DNA from: Cliona cf. orientalis
Lineage: Eukaryota > Porifera > Demospongiae > Clionaida > Clionaidae
Reading direction: 5' to 3'
DNA length: 64,000 nt
Assembly (NCBI GenBank): GCA_963930775.1
Contig: OZ005702.1
Span: 5,332,001-5,396,000, forward strand
Of this stretch, positions 22,521 through 35,990 are shown one piece after another. A program made the position numbers and the translations under genes. The notes beneath the pieces were generated by a model that saw nothing but the letters and a program-made list of their open reading frames with translations, had not been told where the DNA came from and did not search any database. Position 1 is the stretch's first letter, and each line of letters opens with the position of its first letter.

Positions 22521-25181
22521 GTGAGTTGACTTCACTAATGCATGATCAGACGTGTCAGAGTAGTAGTGCTAGTCTTGCGCAGCTAGATACTTTATATCAC
22601 CGTAGATAATGGAGGGGGAGGAGACAAAGTACGACGGCGATTGCTCGTCACTGCACGCCCCCTTCGCGATGATAATCACAACTAGGGCCTTATGTCGCCT
22701 TATAGCCTAGTTGGGTTCGGGTTCGGGTTTGAACTTAGATCTATTACAGTCACGAGTGTGGGGAGGAATACCAACGTGAATTTGAACTGCCTTTTTTTTG
22801 TGTTACCTTGTATAAACCTTTGTGGAATTTATTTTCTATTGATGAGAGAACTCGGAAGTAAGTGCGATTGAGTAGTGTCTATGGCTGTCTATGCGCTTTA
22901 GAAACATCTGTGAGCTTTCTAGGGATTGCACTTGGGTCTGCATGCTTAATCAACAGCCCAAGTCGTACTCAGATTAAACTTACCTGAGCTTGTTTGGCCC
23001 TTATTGCGCTTGCTTTATAAAGAAGCACTGTATTTCAAGTTGTCGTTGCACTCTTTGCCTGTTGCTAGATCTATCGAGGCATTTAACGCAGGTCCCAGGA
23101 AAATACCACAAAGCCAAATGGCAGCTCACCTACAAATCTATATTTATTAAGAAAAGGTGCCTGTTTCTTTCTTCTTTTGACTTCAGGACCTCAGGCAACT
23201 TGGCTACAATGCACAAAGACTCTCTCGAGGGCCAAAAATATAGCCTTTGTTGTGTAGCAAGATTGTTCGATTCGCGAACATGACTGTGATGAGCATCCTC
23301 TATATACACGTACAAGCATTTCGAATCCCTTTCCCCTCTATTATCTATGATTTCACAGGGAGTGGGGAAGGGTTTGGCCAGAAATCATCAATATTCCTCG
23401 TGACTTTTGCACATACCAATATGTGTCGTCGTGGGGGGGGGGGGGGGGTGTCCCAGTGTAGTTGCTATGCTAAAGCTAAAAACGGCGGGATTCTCAAGGG
23501 TTCACTGTTGTACAGTAGCGGCCAATAAAAAGTTAATGTTCTGTTTCTATTCTTACTATTGTAGAACAGTGAAATAAACGAGAACAAAAATTTAATGGTA
23601 ACTGAACAGTACGGACAAAAGGTGACAAGCGTTCTTTTGGCAGGTGAGAGACGTTCTTAGCGAGCACAGTGCGTACTAAGATAGCCTTAGTCACCTGCTG
23701 CACTGGCTTCTATAATCGCTAGGCGACTCTACTCAGCTGCTTGCTGGAAGCCAAGCTGATATATGTAGCTCTTTTACTTAAGGCGATCGGTCAAACTACT
23801 TTGCGAAACTTACCTGGTGTCGACAAGATACAAAAATACAGCTTTCTTTTGATGTCTGCTATATTATCGAGTCGGTACGAGGGTTGGTTGTGCTTCTCTG
23901 TTGCTCACCACTTCCCAAAAACTTGTTTCTTCCACGCGACATGGAGAATGCCTACCAATTAAGCGTTCTCATGAATATAAAAACGCACACATGCGTACTC
24001 CTACGTATGTACGCGTACTGCAGAATGGTGAGAAAACGGAAATGCTACACCTCACGATCTTGCAAATAAAATGGAATATTAACTTTTTATTGATCGCTTC
24101 TGTAGTTTTGATCACTTATCCCATTCATATCGGTTTGGAGTAGGAATCCCGGGGGTCCACCCTTGAAAATTACCATCAAAGTTTTCTATGTAAAGTCCAT
24201 GGGGATAAAAGTGACTCAGCAATTTGTCTATGGCACGTGATGCTTTCGTACCTCCTCTGGGGTCTGGCTGTGCAGAACCAGATAGTTCTAAGAGTGGGTG
24301 TGGCTGGTACTTATGTTGTGATGTATGAATATCGTACATGTATTAATGCTGCTGACCTTGAACAGATTCCACTCCCCTCCGGTCATGCTTGTATTATTTT
24401 ACCAAAATTCATGAACAAAAATTATTCATGATGTCAAACTCCCACGCCTTTAGTATCACCATGATTCTTGTACTCTAACAATGAGTAGCTGTAAGGAAAT
24501 GTATTATGACATTCAGTCTGCACTAAGCCCTCCCTTTCTCCAGTTTGTGGCTGCTATATATTGACCATAATTATGGAGGCGTGACTGCAGTAAACGTGCA
24601 TGACAAGTAAGGTTAATTGCTGGCTACTCATGTACTGGTATTATACTAAGATTATAGTTGTCTGTCTGTGACTTACAAGCAGAAGGTGACAGGAAGCGAT
24701 TCGACCCGAGCCAGAACGTTTTCTTTTCCGGTATCACTGGAATTGTGACGCTATAACAGATAGCCCACTGATATGACCGGCTATGGCCCCAGCCGCCACT
24801 AATGACGGCGGGACAGAATTAGATTGAAATGTACGCTTACATATGGTGGCCTGGTGAACGCAAAAGAGCAGCGTTCTGGAATCGATATTGTCCACAGGTG
24901 TTTTCCAGAAAGAGGGGACTCTATTCTAAGCATCTTCTCTTGGGATCGAGCCTTTGCTTTGGGGACACACTAGCTGGACTGTATAAGTAGACTAGCTACA
25001 CAATATGTGGGTACATCCAGTTCGTGTCCAAGGCGTAGCATCCTCGATACAGATGGCCGAATATCATGATCAACCACAGAAATTTAGTCAAATCATTTCC
25101 AACTCTCTGGATAACCTGATGCGAAGACTACTGAGGCTCTCATACTTCAGCTGGAAGCATAATATATCACCAGTGGTGTAG

Positions 25182-25376
25182 CAGGGTTCTCCCCACACTG
25201 GTCGGGAGTGGTCAGCTCCAACCACCTCTCAGCAATTTTACCACCTCTCAGGCTTGATTTATCACAACTCAGATGGTAAAAGGTGCTGAAATCTATTATG
25301 TTTAATGCAATTTGACAGAACTTTTGCTCAAGTTTAACCATCACTCAGAATATCCTGGGGAGAACCCTGGTGTAGT
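25182..25376. mobile_element. Small foldback element
   Basis: AGCAGGGTTCTCCCCA at the left pairs with TGGGGAGAACCCTGGTG at the right. About 195 bases, noncoding. Confidence 0.55.
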
Positions 25377-27101
25377 ATAATTATTTGCTTGACTAATTAT
25401 TATTACCGTGTTAATTGCAATAATAATGTTATTATCATCATAATTATTATATATATTTAATAGCGTACTGTTATAGTATGAACAGCTCTATTATAATACT
25501 CACACTGTGATTACCGTACCCTCTTCAGAATAATATACCATTCTACTAAAGCATGGAAGAAGTTACATTTCATCAACTATCTTCATTGCTAAAATATGAG
25601 GCCAATTGCTCACCACTAAAAATTGTTTAACATGCATGCTACATGAAAATTTAGTCCTATCATCAATCCAAAACATAAGCTGACATCATCCCATTGTTTG
25701 CTCATGCAACCTAATTACCGGGTATCCAACAGCCACTTAGGAGCTCATGAACTAGGGGTGATAGGCTAAAAAGCTCTTTTGTTCTACTGGAACTCTCCAT
25801 ACCCACATATGTGGCTCATGGATATACGGGCAGTACATATACATGGTACTCATGATCCCAGGTCAGTTCTGGCAAATTTCACAGGGGAACACAGTAACAG
25901 AATTTTTGTGCCAAGGTCACTGATTCTGATTTGAAGCATCTAAGTCACTAACCGTGATACAGGTCTGGCATTGCCAAGTTTTATGTGGACAAAAAAGTAA
26001 AATTTAATCACAGGGGAGCAGAGCAATACAACCCAAATCCAAACCCACTCTGGTAAGTAGATTTTGTATTTGTGTGCAAATATTTAGGAACTTAAATTCC
26101 ACTTCCAGATAATGCAATAGTACATCATATCCGTGATGTCACGTTTCAATGGCATTCACAGCCAGACATGGAAGAAAATTAACACAACAAACTGGTCCAA
26201 ATGCAGGCCCAATGTCAGATGAGCTGGTGAGGATGTCACTCTGCTCCAACGTCATGCAATAGTATTTGTTTTTCAAAAGATTTCAACAGTGAACCTATTG
26301 CTGTCTATTTCGAGTCTTTGTCCATCGAGAGCTTGCATTATCAAGAAGCGAAGAAGGCAGAGGTGGCCAGCAAATATTATAGCCGAAAGGATAAACCAGA
26401 TTCTTGAAAACGTCATAAAGAATCTATGGCAATGCCACCTCGTTTGTGATATAAACAGGCATTGCCAAGGTACATAGCTGTGCATGCCAGCAACAGAATA
26501 ACTAGCTACAGTGTAGCTGACCCTGCTGTGCAAGAGCCGATCCAGTGTATACTGACTTCTAGTATGCTCTACGCTACTTCCCCTCACACACACACACTCA
26601 CACACACTGCCTACATGTCCCCACCCTGACAAAGCTCTTGCATGAAATGCTGCACGTAGGCAAGCAAGCTAACAAAAAGGGATGACCAGTTAGCAGGCTA
26701 TAATGTATGCTTCTCACTATAATAATTTATGCCCCCACCCTCATGATGTAACACGGTGCTGGGAAACTCTTGAGGTCAAAGTGTCCACGCATGATCATGT
26801 AATCTTCACATCTCGGTTCAGGTTGTCCAGAAAGCTAACATTGAGCTAGCCACAATTAGCAAAATCTGTAACATTACTATAGCAGTTGGTTGGCCACACC
26901 TATCAATTGCACTGCCAGTTGGTATTACTAAACTGCACATGTTCAAATTCAGTATAGTGTCACAAACTAATCTATTGCTTCTATAGCATTCAAGCAGATA
27001 TGTGCTCTAGAGAGGTCTGTTGTAGCATTACTATCTTCGTGCATTCTTGCAGTCGTGCCCTGATTGATCTGCGTTTGAGTAGTACCTAACACAAAATTAA
27101 C

Positions 27102-27463
27102 GAGTATAAAAACAATTGAATAAAATTGAAGAATGAAATAGGGATGGCAGGATAAAAAAGGAAACGAACAAGAGATAATTGCATCTAATATACATCCCTA
27201 CGCTTGCTTTTCTCGACTATTGTGCACCTATTAATCATGGTTGACATGTTTGTTAAGTGCTGTATGTGGGAGACATTCGTGCAGGTTGTTCCCTAGTTGT
27301 CATGATGGTTCGGGTTTATCAGTTTTGATTCAATCACATTATTACTGGCTAGTTTTGCACCCCTCAAAAAGCAAGCGCAGGGATGTATATTAGATGCAAT
27401 TATCTCTTGTTTGTATTCTTTTTTATCCTGCCATCCCTACTTCATTCTTCAATTTTATACTTG
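27102..27463. mobile_element. Foldback MITE, family F, copy 1
   Basis: Arms of about 100 bases: GTAGGGATGGCAGGA-type near the ends and AAGCAAGCG(C/T)AGGGATGTA inside, with inner text on GCATCTAATATACATCCC. Further copies lie at 53308-53646 and 63414-63816. The right outer end is shortened here compared with the 63-kb copy. Confidence 0.8.
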
Positions 27464-27724
27464 TTTATGTTCTTTTTTATTGCACTTAGTGTAATTTATC
27501 AATGCCATCTTACATGGTTTGCTCATAACTTCTGATTAAGTGAAAGATGGGAGGTGCACAAAATTCTTTGCCACGCCCCTCATTAACTTGCGTTCATAAT
27601 AATAATAATTATTATTAATGTGACAATTAGACGGCCCAAGTAGTGATGAGACTTTTCCGCTTAGGGAGAAAACCAAGTTCTATGTTTTACTGTTGGCAGC
27701 ATCTACGTAGCTACCCGGCATAAT

Positions 27725-28619
27725 TAACCCTCGGCGCATGCGCGAGGGTTACTGTAGTCGTTCTGTGTGTGTGTCTGTCAGTCTGTCTGTCTGTTAACTC
27801 GCTAACTGCTACATACCTTGTTTGCGAGTCTCAAGCACGGTGTTATGAGAATCTTTATGGCGTTTCAAACGCATGGATTGTGTGTATTTCGCTGAAGACG
27901 CTTTGTTCTCCAGTTCTGGCGACATTTGCTCAGGACCGCTAAGCTTCTTGACTTTCCTGCCAATGCACTCGTTTCTATTTACACGTAAATCATGCTACCG
28001 TATACACTATACTGTATACTAGACTGTACTATACACGACGTGACGTACATGCACTCTATAACCCTCGGCGCATGCGCGAGGGTTACGGTAGTCGTTCTGA
28101 GTGAGTGAGTGAGTGTGTGTGTCTGTTACCGCGCTAGCTGCTACATACCTATTTTAATCGTTGAAAACAAGGTGCCATTAGGCTTTTCGTCCTAGAAACA
28201 GTATATACATTGTGTGGATTTCGTTGAAAATGCTTTGTTCAAAAGTTCTGGCGACATTTTCTGACCACCACGGCCTTCTTCGCTTCTTGTCGAGCTCTCA
28301 CTCCATGAAAGAGACAATAGCCGCTTCATTTCAAGAAGATTAGTGTGTAGCTCAAGCGATAGTTCTTATTACTGGACTGACTCATCACTAGTCACAGTAG
28401 GCTATCAACTACGCTTCTTGGCTTTACTTTGTACTAGATCTGCTGATCTGGCATGCACGTGGTACTATATATTACGTAATGCCGTGCAATCAGTAATGCA
28501 TTCTTGTGGTTATAGTTACTACTGCTAACAGCAACGGTAGTGCTGCAGGCTTCAGCTTGCACATTTGCAACATGTAGACTAGTCACTACTGCAATAAATC
28601 TCACAGCGCCGAGGGTTTA
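27725..28619. mobile_element. Palindrome-ended elements, two in tandem
   Basis: Each begins with the near-palindrome CCTCGGCGCATGCGCGAGG followed by GTCTGTCTGT-like repeats and GCTACATACC (27725 and about 28059), and the block ends with CGCCGAGGGTTTA at 28619. The duplicated locus at about 54115 reads straight across without it (CCCGGCATA then TTTTTATGATCTG), giving an empty site. A reverse copy lies at 38494-38804. Confidence 0.75.
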
Positions 28620-29496
28620 GCACCAATGGTGTTCATTTATGATCTGTACTACGTTCAATACCACTGCTCGAGCCTTGTTCCTTCGTATGATGGTATAATA
28701 TCTATGACCGATCCAGCGTAGCACTAGGGCTGCAAGCGCTAGCGAGCTAGTAGCTCGCCTATGCCTAGCGCCTTACCGCTCCTCGAGCCTTGAACCTTCA
28801 CTAGTATCCATGATCGGCCCAGTGTGCCGTTGCACGTGCTAGCGATGTACGAGCTAGCTCGCCTAGTGTGTAGGCCAAGGGCCTAGGGGGCCAGTCGCTG
28901 TTACATGACTTCACCATGGCAACATATTTCAAGCATGTGCATTATTATCATAAAATGGCGTATTAGACACACCCTTCAATAATGCGCCGTACACACCCAC
29001 TATTACGTAACTGTCGAGATAAGGCCAAACTAGCGTGCCACTGCACTGCGCGCTACAAAATAGAGTGGATTTATGCTCAAAATAAGATGAGCGGTGGAGG
29101 CAGTCTTGAGTTAGCCCTGGAAATGAGAAAGAAAGAAAGAAGAAAGAAAGATTGACAAATGGCCTATTGTTTGAATATCTGGTTCTGACGTGTACAATTG
29201 TTTTGATGAATGATCTTGGTCTTGTTAGATGCACAATTTGCTGGAGATTCTGATTTTCATACTTAGAAATTGCACAAATTACCTATTTTGAGATATTTGG
29301 GTATTTGTAATGTATTACATATATGGCATATCCGGGCCATCCCTACTTATAGAGACTCTATGAGATACAAAAATCAGAACACTGAGTTATCCTTTGTTAT
29401 ACATACATGTAAATTATTAGAAATGTTTGAAATTTAAGCCTAGCAATTCAGTTATATCGCATGATATGCATTCCCTTTTGGAATATTTTGGTTTAG

Positions 29497-32400
29497 ATCA
29501 ACTGGACCAAGTTAATGACGGAGGCAGTCATGAATCAATGGACATAGCCAGCAAAACTGAAACTTTAGAAGATAGGTTTGATGATCTTCGAACTAGAATT
29601 AGAAGTGAATTATCTACTAAGCCTGGTATAAATGCAAAAGAAGTATTGAGCAAATTAACATGTCTACCACTGTTGTTGAAGAAAGAATATGAATCATCAA
29701 TAGAGAAATGCATTCACGAAATGCGAACTGAGACACAGATTGATGATCTATTCATTGTTCACCTCAATCCTCTCACGTCGTTTATAGACTATGGATTGAT
29801 TGAATATGTTATAATGAAATTTGGTAGTGATGACTTAAAGCGAGATATGCGGTCCTATTGTAGTGAAATGATAGAGTTCATGAAGGAGACAACAATTAAA
29901 CAGTTAATAGATCATTTGCCTGGCCAAACAGAAATTCCACCAAAATTTTCTCTAATAGAAGCCAAAATTGGTGAAGATGCTAGCAAGTGTATGTTAGAAC
30001 ATTTTAATAACATTAGAAAGAGATACTGCAGTGAAATACAGCTGTCAGACATCATCTTTCATCTGGTGGCAGTTGTAGAGTCAAACTCCTTCATTGTTAG
30101 GTGGCTAGTACCATCAGCCCTTTTTGATGATATAGTGAAATCTACCAGAAATGTTGACCAAAGCTTCTACCAGGAGTACAAAATCACCTCCCTTACCCTA
30201 GATGGAATGTGGCTGCATGTGATTGAGGCTGAACTTGAAGTAATGTGGATACACATGAGCAATACAAAACTTATTGATCAGTTTCAGACTATGTATAAGC
30301 AAATTATAATCGAATTGAAAGTTCATAATACCCACAAAGGTGAGCTGACACAGTGTTTGATGAACCATCATCCAAATCTTCACAAAAAAGTGAGTACTTA
30401 CTTGAGTGGAGCAATCATAACTTTCCCTTTCCCTCCATCTGGATTCTTTGTAGATTTTGATATGCTTAGTATCATCATAGAAGAGTTTGGTAGTGATTGC
30501 TTAAGAGATGTGATGATGTCATACGGTAAGTTTATTTCAGGCTTTGTTAAGCAGTTGTCTGTACAACAGCTACTAGACTTGCCACCTGTTCCTACTGAAG
30601 ATCATGAAGGTTTTACTAAAGTAGAGTGTAGAATCATGGAGGAGCCTTCAGGATACACCTATGATAAGATTTTAAGTATCAAGAATTCTATCTGTGCAGA
30701 GACTGACTTCAGTGGATTTATGCTTACTATGAGCAATGTCCGACAACTACTAAGTGATTCATTTTTCATTAGGTGGCTTACTCCTACTCATTTTGCCCCA
30801 GATCTGATAGAATCTGCCAATCGAATAGATAGTGCATTTTATGTAAGAAAGAGCATAGCATCACTCTCTGTTGGCAACCAATGGGTGTACAATCCAAAAT
30901 TAATTCCATTTGGATTCAAACTAAAGGAGAAATACCAGCAGTCCCAGGGCTCACCATCTCCAGTTGAATGGATTCCTTCACCAACAAACAAAATATTCCA
31001 ACTAGCTATGATCCAGAGAGAGACAGTGCAACGAGGTCATATTGAAGACAGATTTGTACGAATGACCATCAGTGGTAGGGTAGATGATATTCTTTATGCT
31101 AAATCTCCAGTGGAACTTACGGACATCTTCAGAAACACACTACATGGAGGTGAGATCATTTTGATTGAAGGAGCCCCAGGGTCTGGCAAGAGTACTCTAA
31201 CAGTCCACATCTGTCAGAGATGGGGCAAAGGAGAGTTATTTCAACAATTCACTGTTGTGATCCTTGTCCAGTTACGAGACCCAGCAGTGCAAAGAGCACA
31301 GACAATAGCTGACCTGCTTCCTGTTGAAAATGCTGAGGAAATAGCTGCTGAATTAATAGCCATTAATGGACGTGGTGTCCTGTGGGTCCTTGACGGGTGG
31401 GATGAGCTCCCACCTCACCTACAGCAAGACTCCATATTCCATCAACTTTTACGACCGAAAGTTAGTGAAGAAAAGTTGAAAGAGATTCGAGAAAACCCCT
31501 TATATGCTGAGTATAATAGCATAATGTTTTGGAAAGTGTATCTCCAAAATAATCCCAGTTTGCTTTCAGAGTGTTCAGTAATAGTCACCTCTCGTCCAAT
31601 TTCATCAGGTGACCTACACCCAGTGGTCTCTTCACGAATTGAAGTGTTGGGGTTCACCCCAGAGGAGCAAAGGCAGTACTTCGCTGACTGTCTCAAGGGA
31701 GACACCAAAGCTTTAGAAGCCCTACTTGAGAAGATCCAAGAGAACCCTATGGTACAAAGCATCTGCTACCTTCCACTCAATGCTGCTCTCATAGTACACA
31801 CTTTCAAATACAGGGATCAATCACTACCCAACACTGAGTATGAGATCCACTTATCAGTCATTCTCAGCTGCATTCAACGCCATTATGACAGGGAGGGCAT
31901 AGGTCATGACCTACCTAGAGAGCTATCATCTTTAGATGATCTTTTCAGGAGTGAAGCAGTGAGAGAGCCTTTTCAGTGTCTCTGTGAGCTTGCCTATCGT
32001 GGTGTGATGGAGAACAAAGTGACCTTCTCTTCCAGTGACTTGCCTCAAGGATCCAACACACTTGGTCTTCTTCAAGCAATAGAGAGCTTTCTCCAAAGAG
32101 GAAAGTCAGTATTCTATAACTTCCTTCACCTATCAATCCAAGAGGTCTTGTCAGCCTATTACATAACCACACAGTTGTCAGATAGTGAGCAGGTGTCTCA
32201 ATTCCAGCAGTTGTTCAACCAGCCTCGTTTTGCTGCTGTATTCCAGTTTTATGCTGCCATCACCAAGTTGAAGAGTCCAGGGATACGCCAAGTTATCAAT
32301 AGAATAGTAGAAGCCAAGTCCAAGCCTCTCTTAGTGCCTCTTCTTCACTGCTTATACGAGGCTCAGGACCCTGCCCTCTGCCTTTATGTAGCTGAGAGAC

Positions 32401-35400
32401 TACAATATAAGCTACATCTTAGTAGAATTTCACTCAGTCCACTGGACTGTCTCTCTGTTAGTTTTTTCCTTTCCTCTCTTACTGGTAAGGAAACCAGTGC
32501 TCACCTTGATCACTGCACTATTCGTGATCTTGGTGTAAAGTGCTTGTCAAAGTATCTACATACAGAAAATAATCTGGACTATGTCAGTAAAGTAACCATT
32601 GATCTTTCTGGAAATGAGATTCATGAAGAGGGTGCTTTGTATATTGCTAGGATGCTTTACTTTATTGAACATCTATACTTATTTAGTAATCCAATTGGAG
32701 ATACTGGAGCATCCGTGATACTTAAAGATGTAAGAGAAGCTGCTACACTCAAGACTTTAAGCCTGAACTACTGTGGGATTACTTCAAGAGGGGCTGAAGA
32801 TATTGTAAGAACACTTAGTCGAAATAGCACCTTGGAAAAATTTGATATTGGTATGAATTATTTAATGGGAGATGATGGAATAAGCCACGTAGCTGAAGCC
32901 CTCAAACAAAACCATCAACTGAAGGAACTCTGGATTGGTGATTGTGGAATAACAGACAAAGGAGCAGCTTCTCTGGCCAGTGCTCTCACTGTCAACAACT
33001 CTCTCAAGATGTTGCATATGGGTGGATTTAAAGGAGCACTAACAGAGGATGGGTTATCTGAGATAGCTCGTTCATTACATAACAAATTAATGTTTGTGAA
33101 ATTAGCGATCCCTTTCAATTTTGGCTCTACTACTACTGATCGTTTAAGTCAGGAGGTCAATGAAGCAAGGAAGAAAAATGGACTCCCACCTATTGAAATT
33201 GAAGGCCGAACTGCAGCAAGAATTACTGATAATTCAGATGATACATTTGTTGGTGCTGGAGACGATAAAGTTGATGCTAAAGAAAATGAAGGTGATTTAC
33301 ACGAGGAGGAGGTACATGAAGAAGAGTGGCTTGCGCACAAAGTGGAGGAGTGGCTTACGTTTGAAGAGGAGCATCTTGCACAAGAGGAGGAGGTACAACT
33401 CACACAAGAAGAGGAAACACATCTAATTGCTATTGAAAATGCTATCACAGAAACAGGTATGCTGGATCATACCCTTGTTCACGGCGTCTTTGTTGGACCA
33501 CCAAGATCTGGTAAAGATTCTATAATGAAGCACCTTTTAGGGCAAGCTGCCTCTAAAATTTCACCCAGCACTGGTCCAGGAGCTGCTGAAACTGCAATTC
33601 ATGTAAAAGTAGAGGAGTCTTGTACCTTTGCAGCCACAGTCGGGCAATCAAACTGGACTAGACTAGAATATGATGAAGAGGCTCTTCATTTATTGAAAAC
33701 AACATCAAACAATAGCTCGGTTACTTGTCCAATTGAAGGAAAGGAGTCTACTGATACTCAGATAGCAGACCCACCTTCAGCTGTGAGGGAGAGCTCATCT
33801 GATAATTCACAAAAGACGTCTCTGCATAATATTATGCAGACAGAGAGTACTTTAGAAATCCAGCCAGAAATTGATTCTCAGCCTGAGAATAAAGTTCCTG
33901 TTCAGATGAATAAAATTGAGCAAATACATCAGAAAATCAAGCATAAGACTCCTATTGAGATTTTTAAGGAAGCCATTAAAAAGAAAGGTTTGGAAGGTAT
34001 TCAAAAGCAACTCACTAACTCATGGTCACTTTACCTCACTAACACTGGAGGACAAATGGAATTTCAAGAGCTCTTACCTCTATTAGTATCTGGTCCATCA
34101 ATGTTCTTTATCACTTTTCAACTGCATATAGGTCTTAACGAACGTTTCCAAGTTGAATATGAACTTCCCAGTGGAGAATCATCAAAGTGCTATGAGTCCA
34201 GCCTCAGTATACTAGATTCAATCCTTCAGACTCTTTCAACAATTGCAGCAATGGGCACATTTGTTTACAAAGGATTGCAGAAGGAGTGTGTTCCTCTGAC
34301 ACCAAAGGTGTTTCTGATCGGGACCCACAAGGACCTCCTTGACAAGAAATCTGCAGCTACTATTATCGATAGAATTGATGCTCAACTACAAACAGTTATA
34401 AAATTAACTTCACATTATCGTGAAGGGATTATTCAATTTGCTTCAAAGTCTCGCATGATATTTACTGTAAGTAATCTCGATCCTAGTGATTCTGATTTTC
34501 AAGCTATCCGATCTGCCGTTGAAGAAACAATAAACGCAGGAGACTATAAAATGAAATCCCCCGCCCACTGGATGATTTATAGCCTTGTGGTGCGGCAGCT
34601 TCAAAACCGAGTTGAATCATATGATGAATGTTTTGCAATCGCTAAGGAGTGTGGAATAAAGGATAAAAATGAATTTGATGAGGCACTTCATTTCATTCAC
34701 ACAAAAATGGGTCTTGTCCGATATTTCCCTCATGAAGAATTGAAAGATAAAATTGTCATAGTGGATCCCCAAATTCTATTTGAAAAAGTGACAGAACTCA
34801 TTGTTGAAACATTCACATTTAAAAATCTTCGTAGTGATCATTTCAAGCTAGAAGCCTTTGAACGCCAGGGAATTTTTAATTTGAGTGACTTTATGAAAAT
34901 CAGCAGCCGAACCGGTCAGAAATTGACACCAACTCTCTTTGCTACAGTGTTGGAATATCTTCGAATAGCTGCTCGATTTCAACAAGGTGGAGAGACCAAA
35001 TATTTTTTGCCTTGTGCACTTACCCATGCTCCAGAAAAGAAGAATGTTTCCAGCTCAACAATACCACAATTGATAGCTACATTTCAGTGTGGTTACTGCC
35101 CCAAAGGTCTTTTTGGCACCTTAATCACATTCCTTATCAATAATGAAATGCAATCAGATATTGAATGGGAACTCGATACAGATAATGTCTATAGAGATGA
35201 AGTATGCTTTCAAGTTGGTCCTTATGATACTGTTACTATCAGATTCATGCCAACACACCTGCAAATATCATGTGCTGAATCCAATCCTGATTTACCACGA
35301 ATCAATTGTACACAAGAAGACGTATGCCAAGAGGTACGTGAATCGGTAGAGAAAGGTATCAAGACAGTCACCTCTGACATAAATTATATCAATGCTCAAC

Positions 35401-35990
35401 ATTCATTCACTTTCTACTGCACATCTGATGTTTGCAGTGAAGATCCTCATCCATCCAAGCTGAAAGAGTTCAAGGGAAAATTGTGTAGTCTCAAGTGTGA
35501 AAAACTGAAGAAGCCCTTTCCCTTACCTTCAGGATATGAAAAATGGCGATTGTGCTCAATGACAACCAAGGAATGCCATAGTCTGAAAGAAAGACTCAAT
35601 AAATGCCATTGCTCCTTTCTAGTCCAACAATTAAGTAGCTGTGCCTACAAATGGAAAGATATTGGCACACATTTGAAATTTCAGCAGGAAGAATTAAACA
35701 ATATCCTAGCCAATCCACTATTTATGAATGATGCCCCAACAAGTTGGTTGTCTGCGTTGGTATCAGATTGGCTGGAGTGGGCTCCAGGAGACAGCCGTGG
35801 AAGCACCAACTATGCCAATCTTGAAGATATAAAGTCTGCTGTATCCAAAGCTGGATTTGGTGTCGTTGCAGAGGAGCTATCACTTCCGCAAGAAGTAGCA
35901 GCTGAAGAAAGTAGTCAATCCAGTGACACCAGAAGAAAGAGGAAGTCTTCATCAGCAGCAGAAAGCTCAAAGAGACCTCATCTGTCTTAG
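29497..35990 (+). CDS. CARD-type NLR gene A, exon 2: N-domains x2, NACHT, LRR, Roc, COR, Death
   Basis: One exon of about 2163 codons. The acceptor is taken at TTTTGGTTTAG/ATCAAC because it matches the CARD donor phase and the 59087 paralogue; an in-frame ATG at 29466 is an alternative start. Residues assume CARD fusion. There are two copies of an unnamed domain (about 128-344 and 345-565; each with SFIDYGLIEY or GFFVDFDML, FGSD-L, and a WL(V/T)P motif). NACHT follows, with Walker A at 661-669 and DGWDE at 735, then LRR at about 1109-1314 and an acidic linker at about 1368-1411. Roc-like GTPase: GPPRSGKDS at 1436, NTGGQ at 1618, THKD at 1712. COR lies at about 1790-1960, then a beta-rich post-COR part, Death at about 2140-2230 (YKWKDIGTHLKF, WLSALVSDWLEWAPGD), and basic RRKRK at 2248. 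A cytosolic sensor with two NTPase switches. Exact domain edges are estimates. Confidence 0.9.

Larger units (their letters stand above)
22521..29496 (+). other. Long intron of NLR gene A (inferred), repeat-rich
   Basis: No credible exon seen in 22,530-29,490. Contents: a G run near 23432, a foldback element (25182-25376), unremarkable AT-rich sequence at 25.4-27.1 kb, a foldback element (27102-27463), a palindrome-ended element array (27725-28619), two direct repeats of about 100 bases (about 28670-28760 and 28785-28870, both with CTCGAGCCTTG-type starts), and a GAAA-rich stretch near 29125. The 27.1-29.35 kb part is duplicated at 53.3-54.8 kb. There is nothing I can name in 23,300-25,100 or 25,400-27,100. 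Confidence 0.55.

Noticed and set aside
26273-26632. 119-residue minus-strand ORF
   Set aside because: Encoded partly by CACACA microsatellite; no motif and no splice support.
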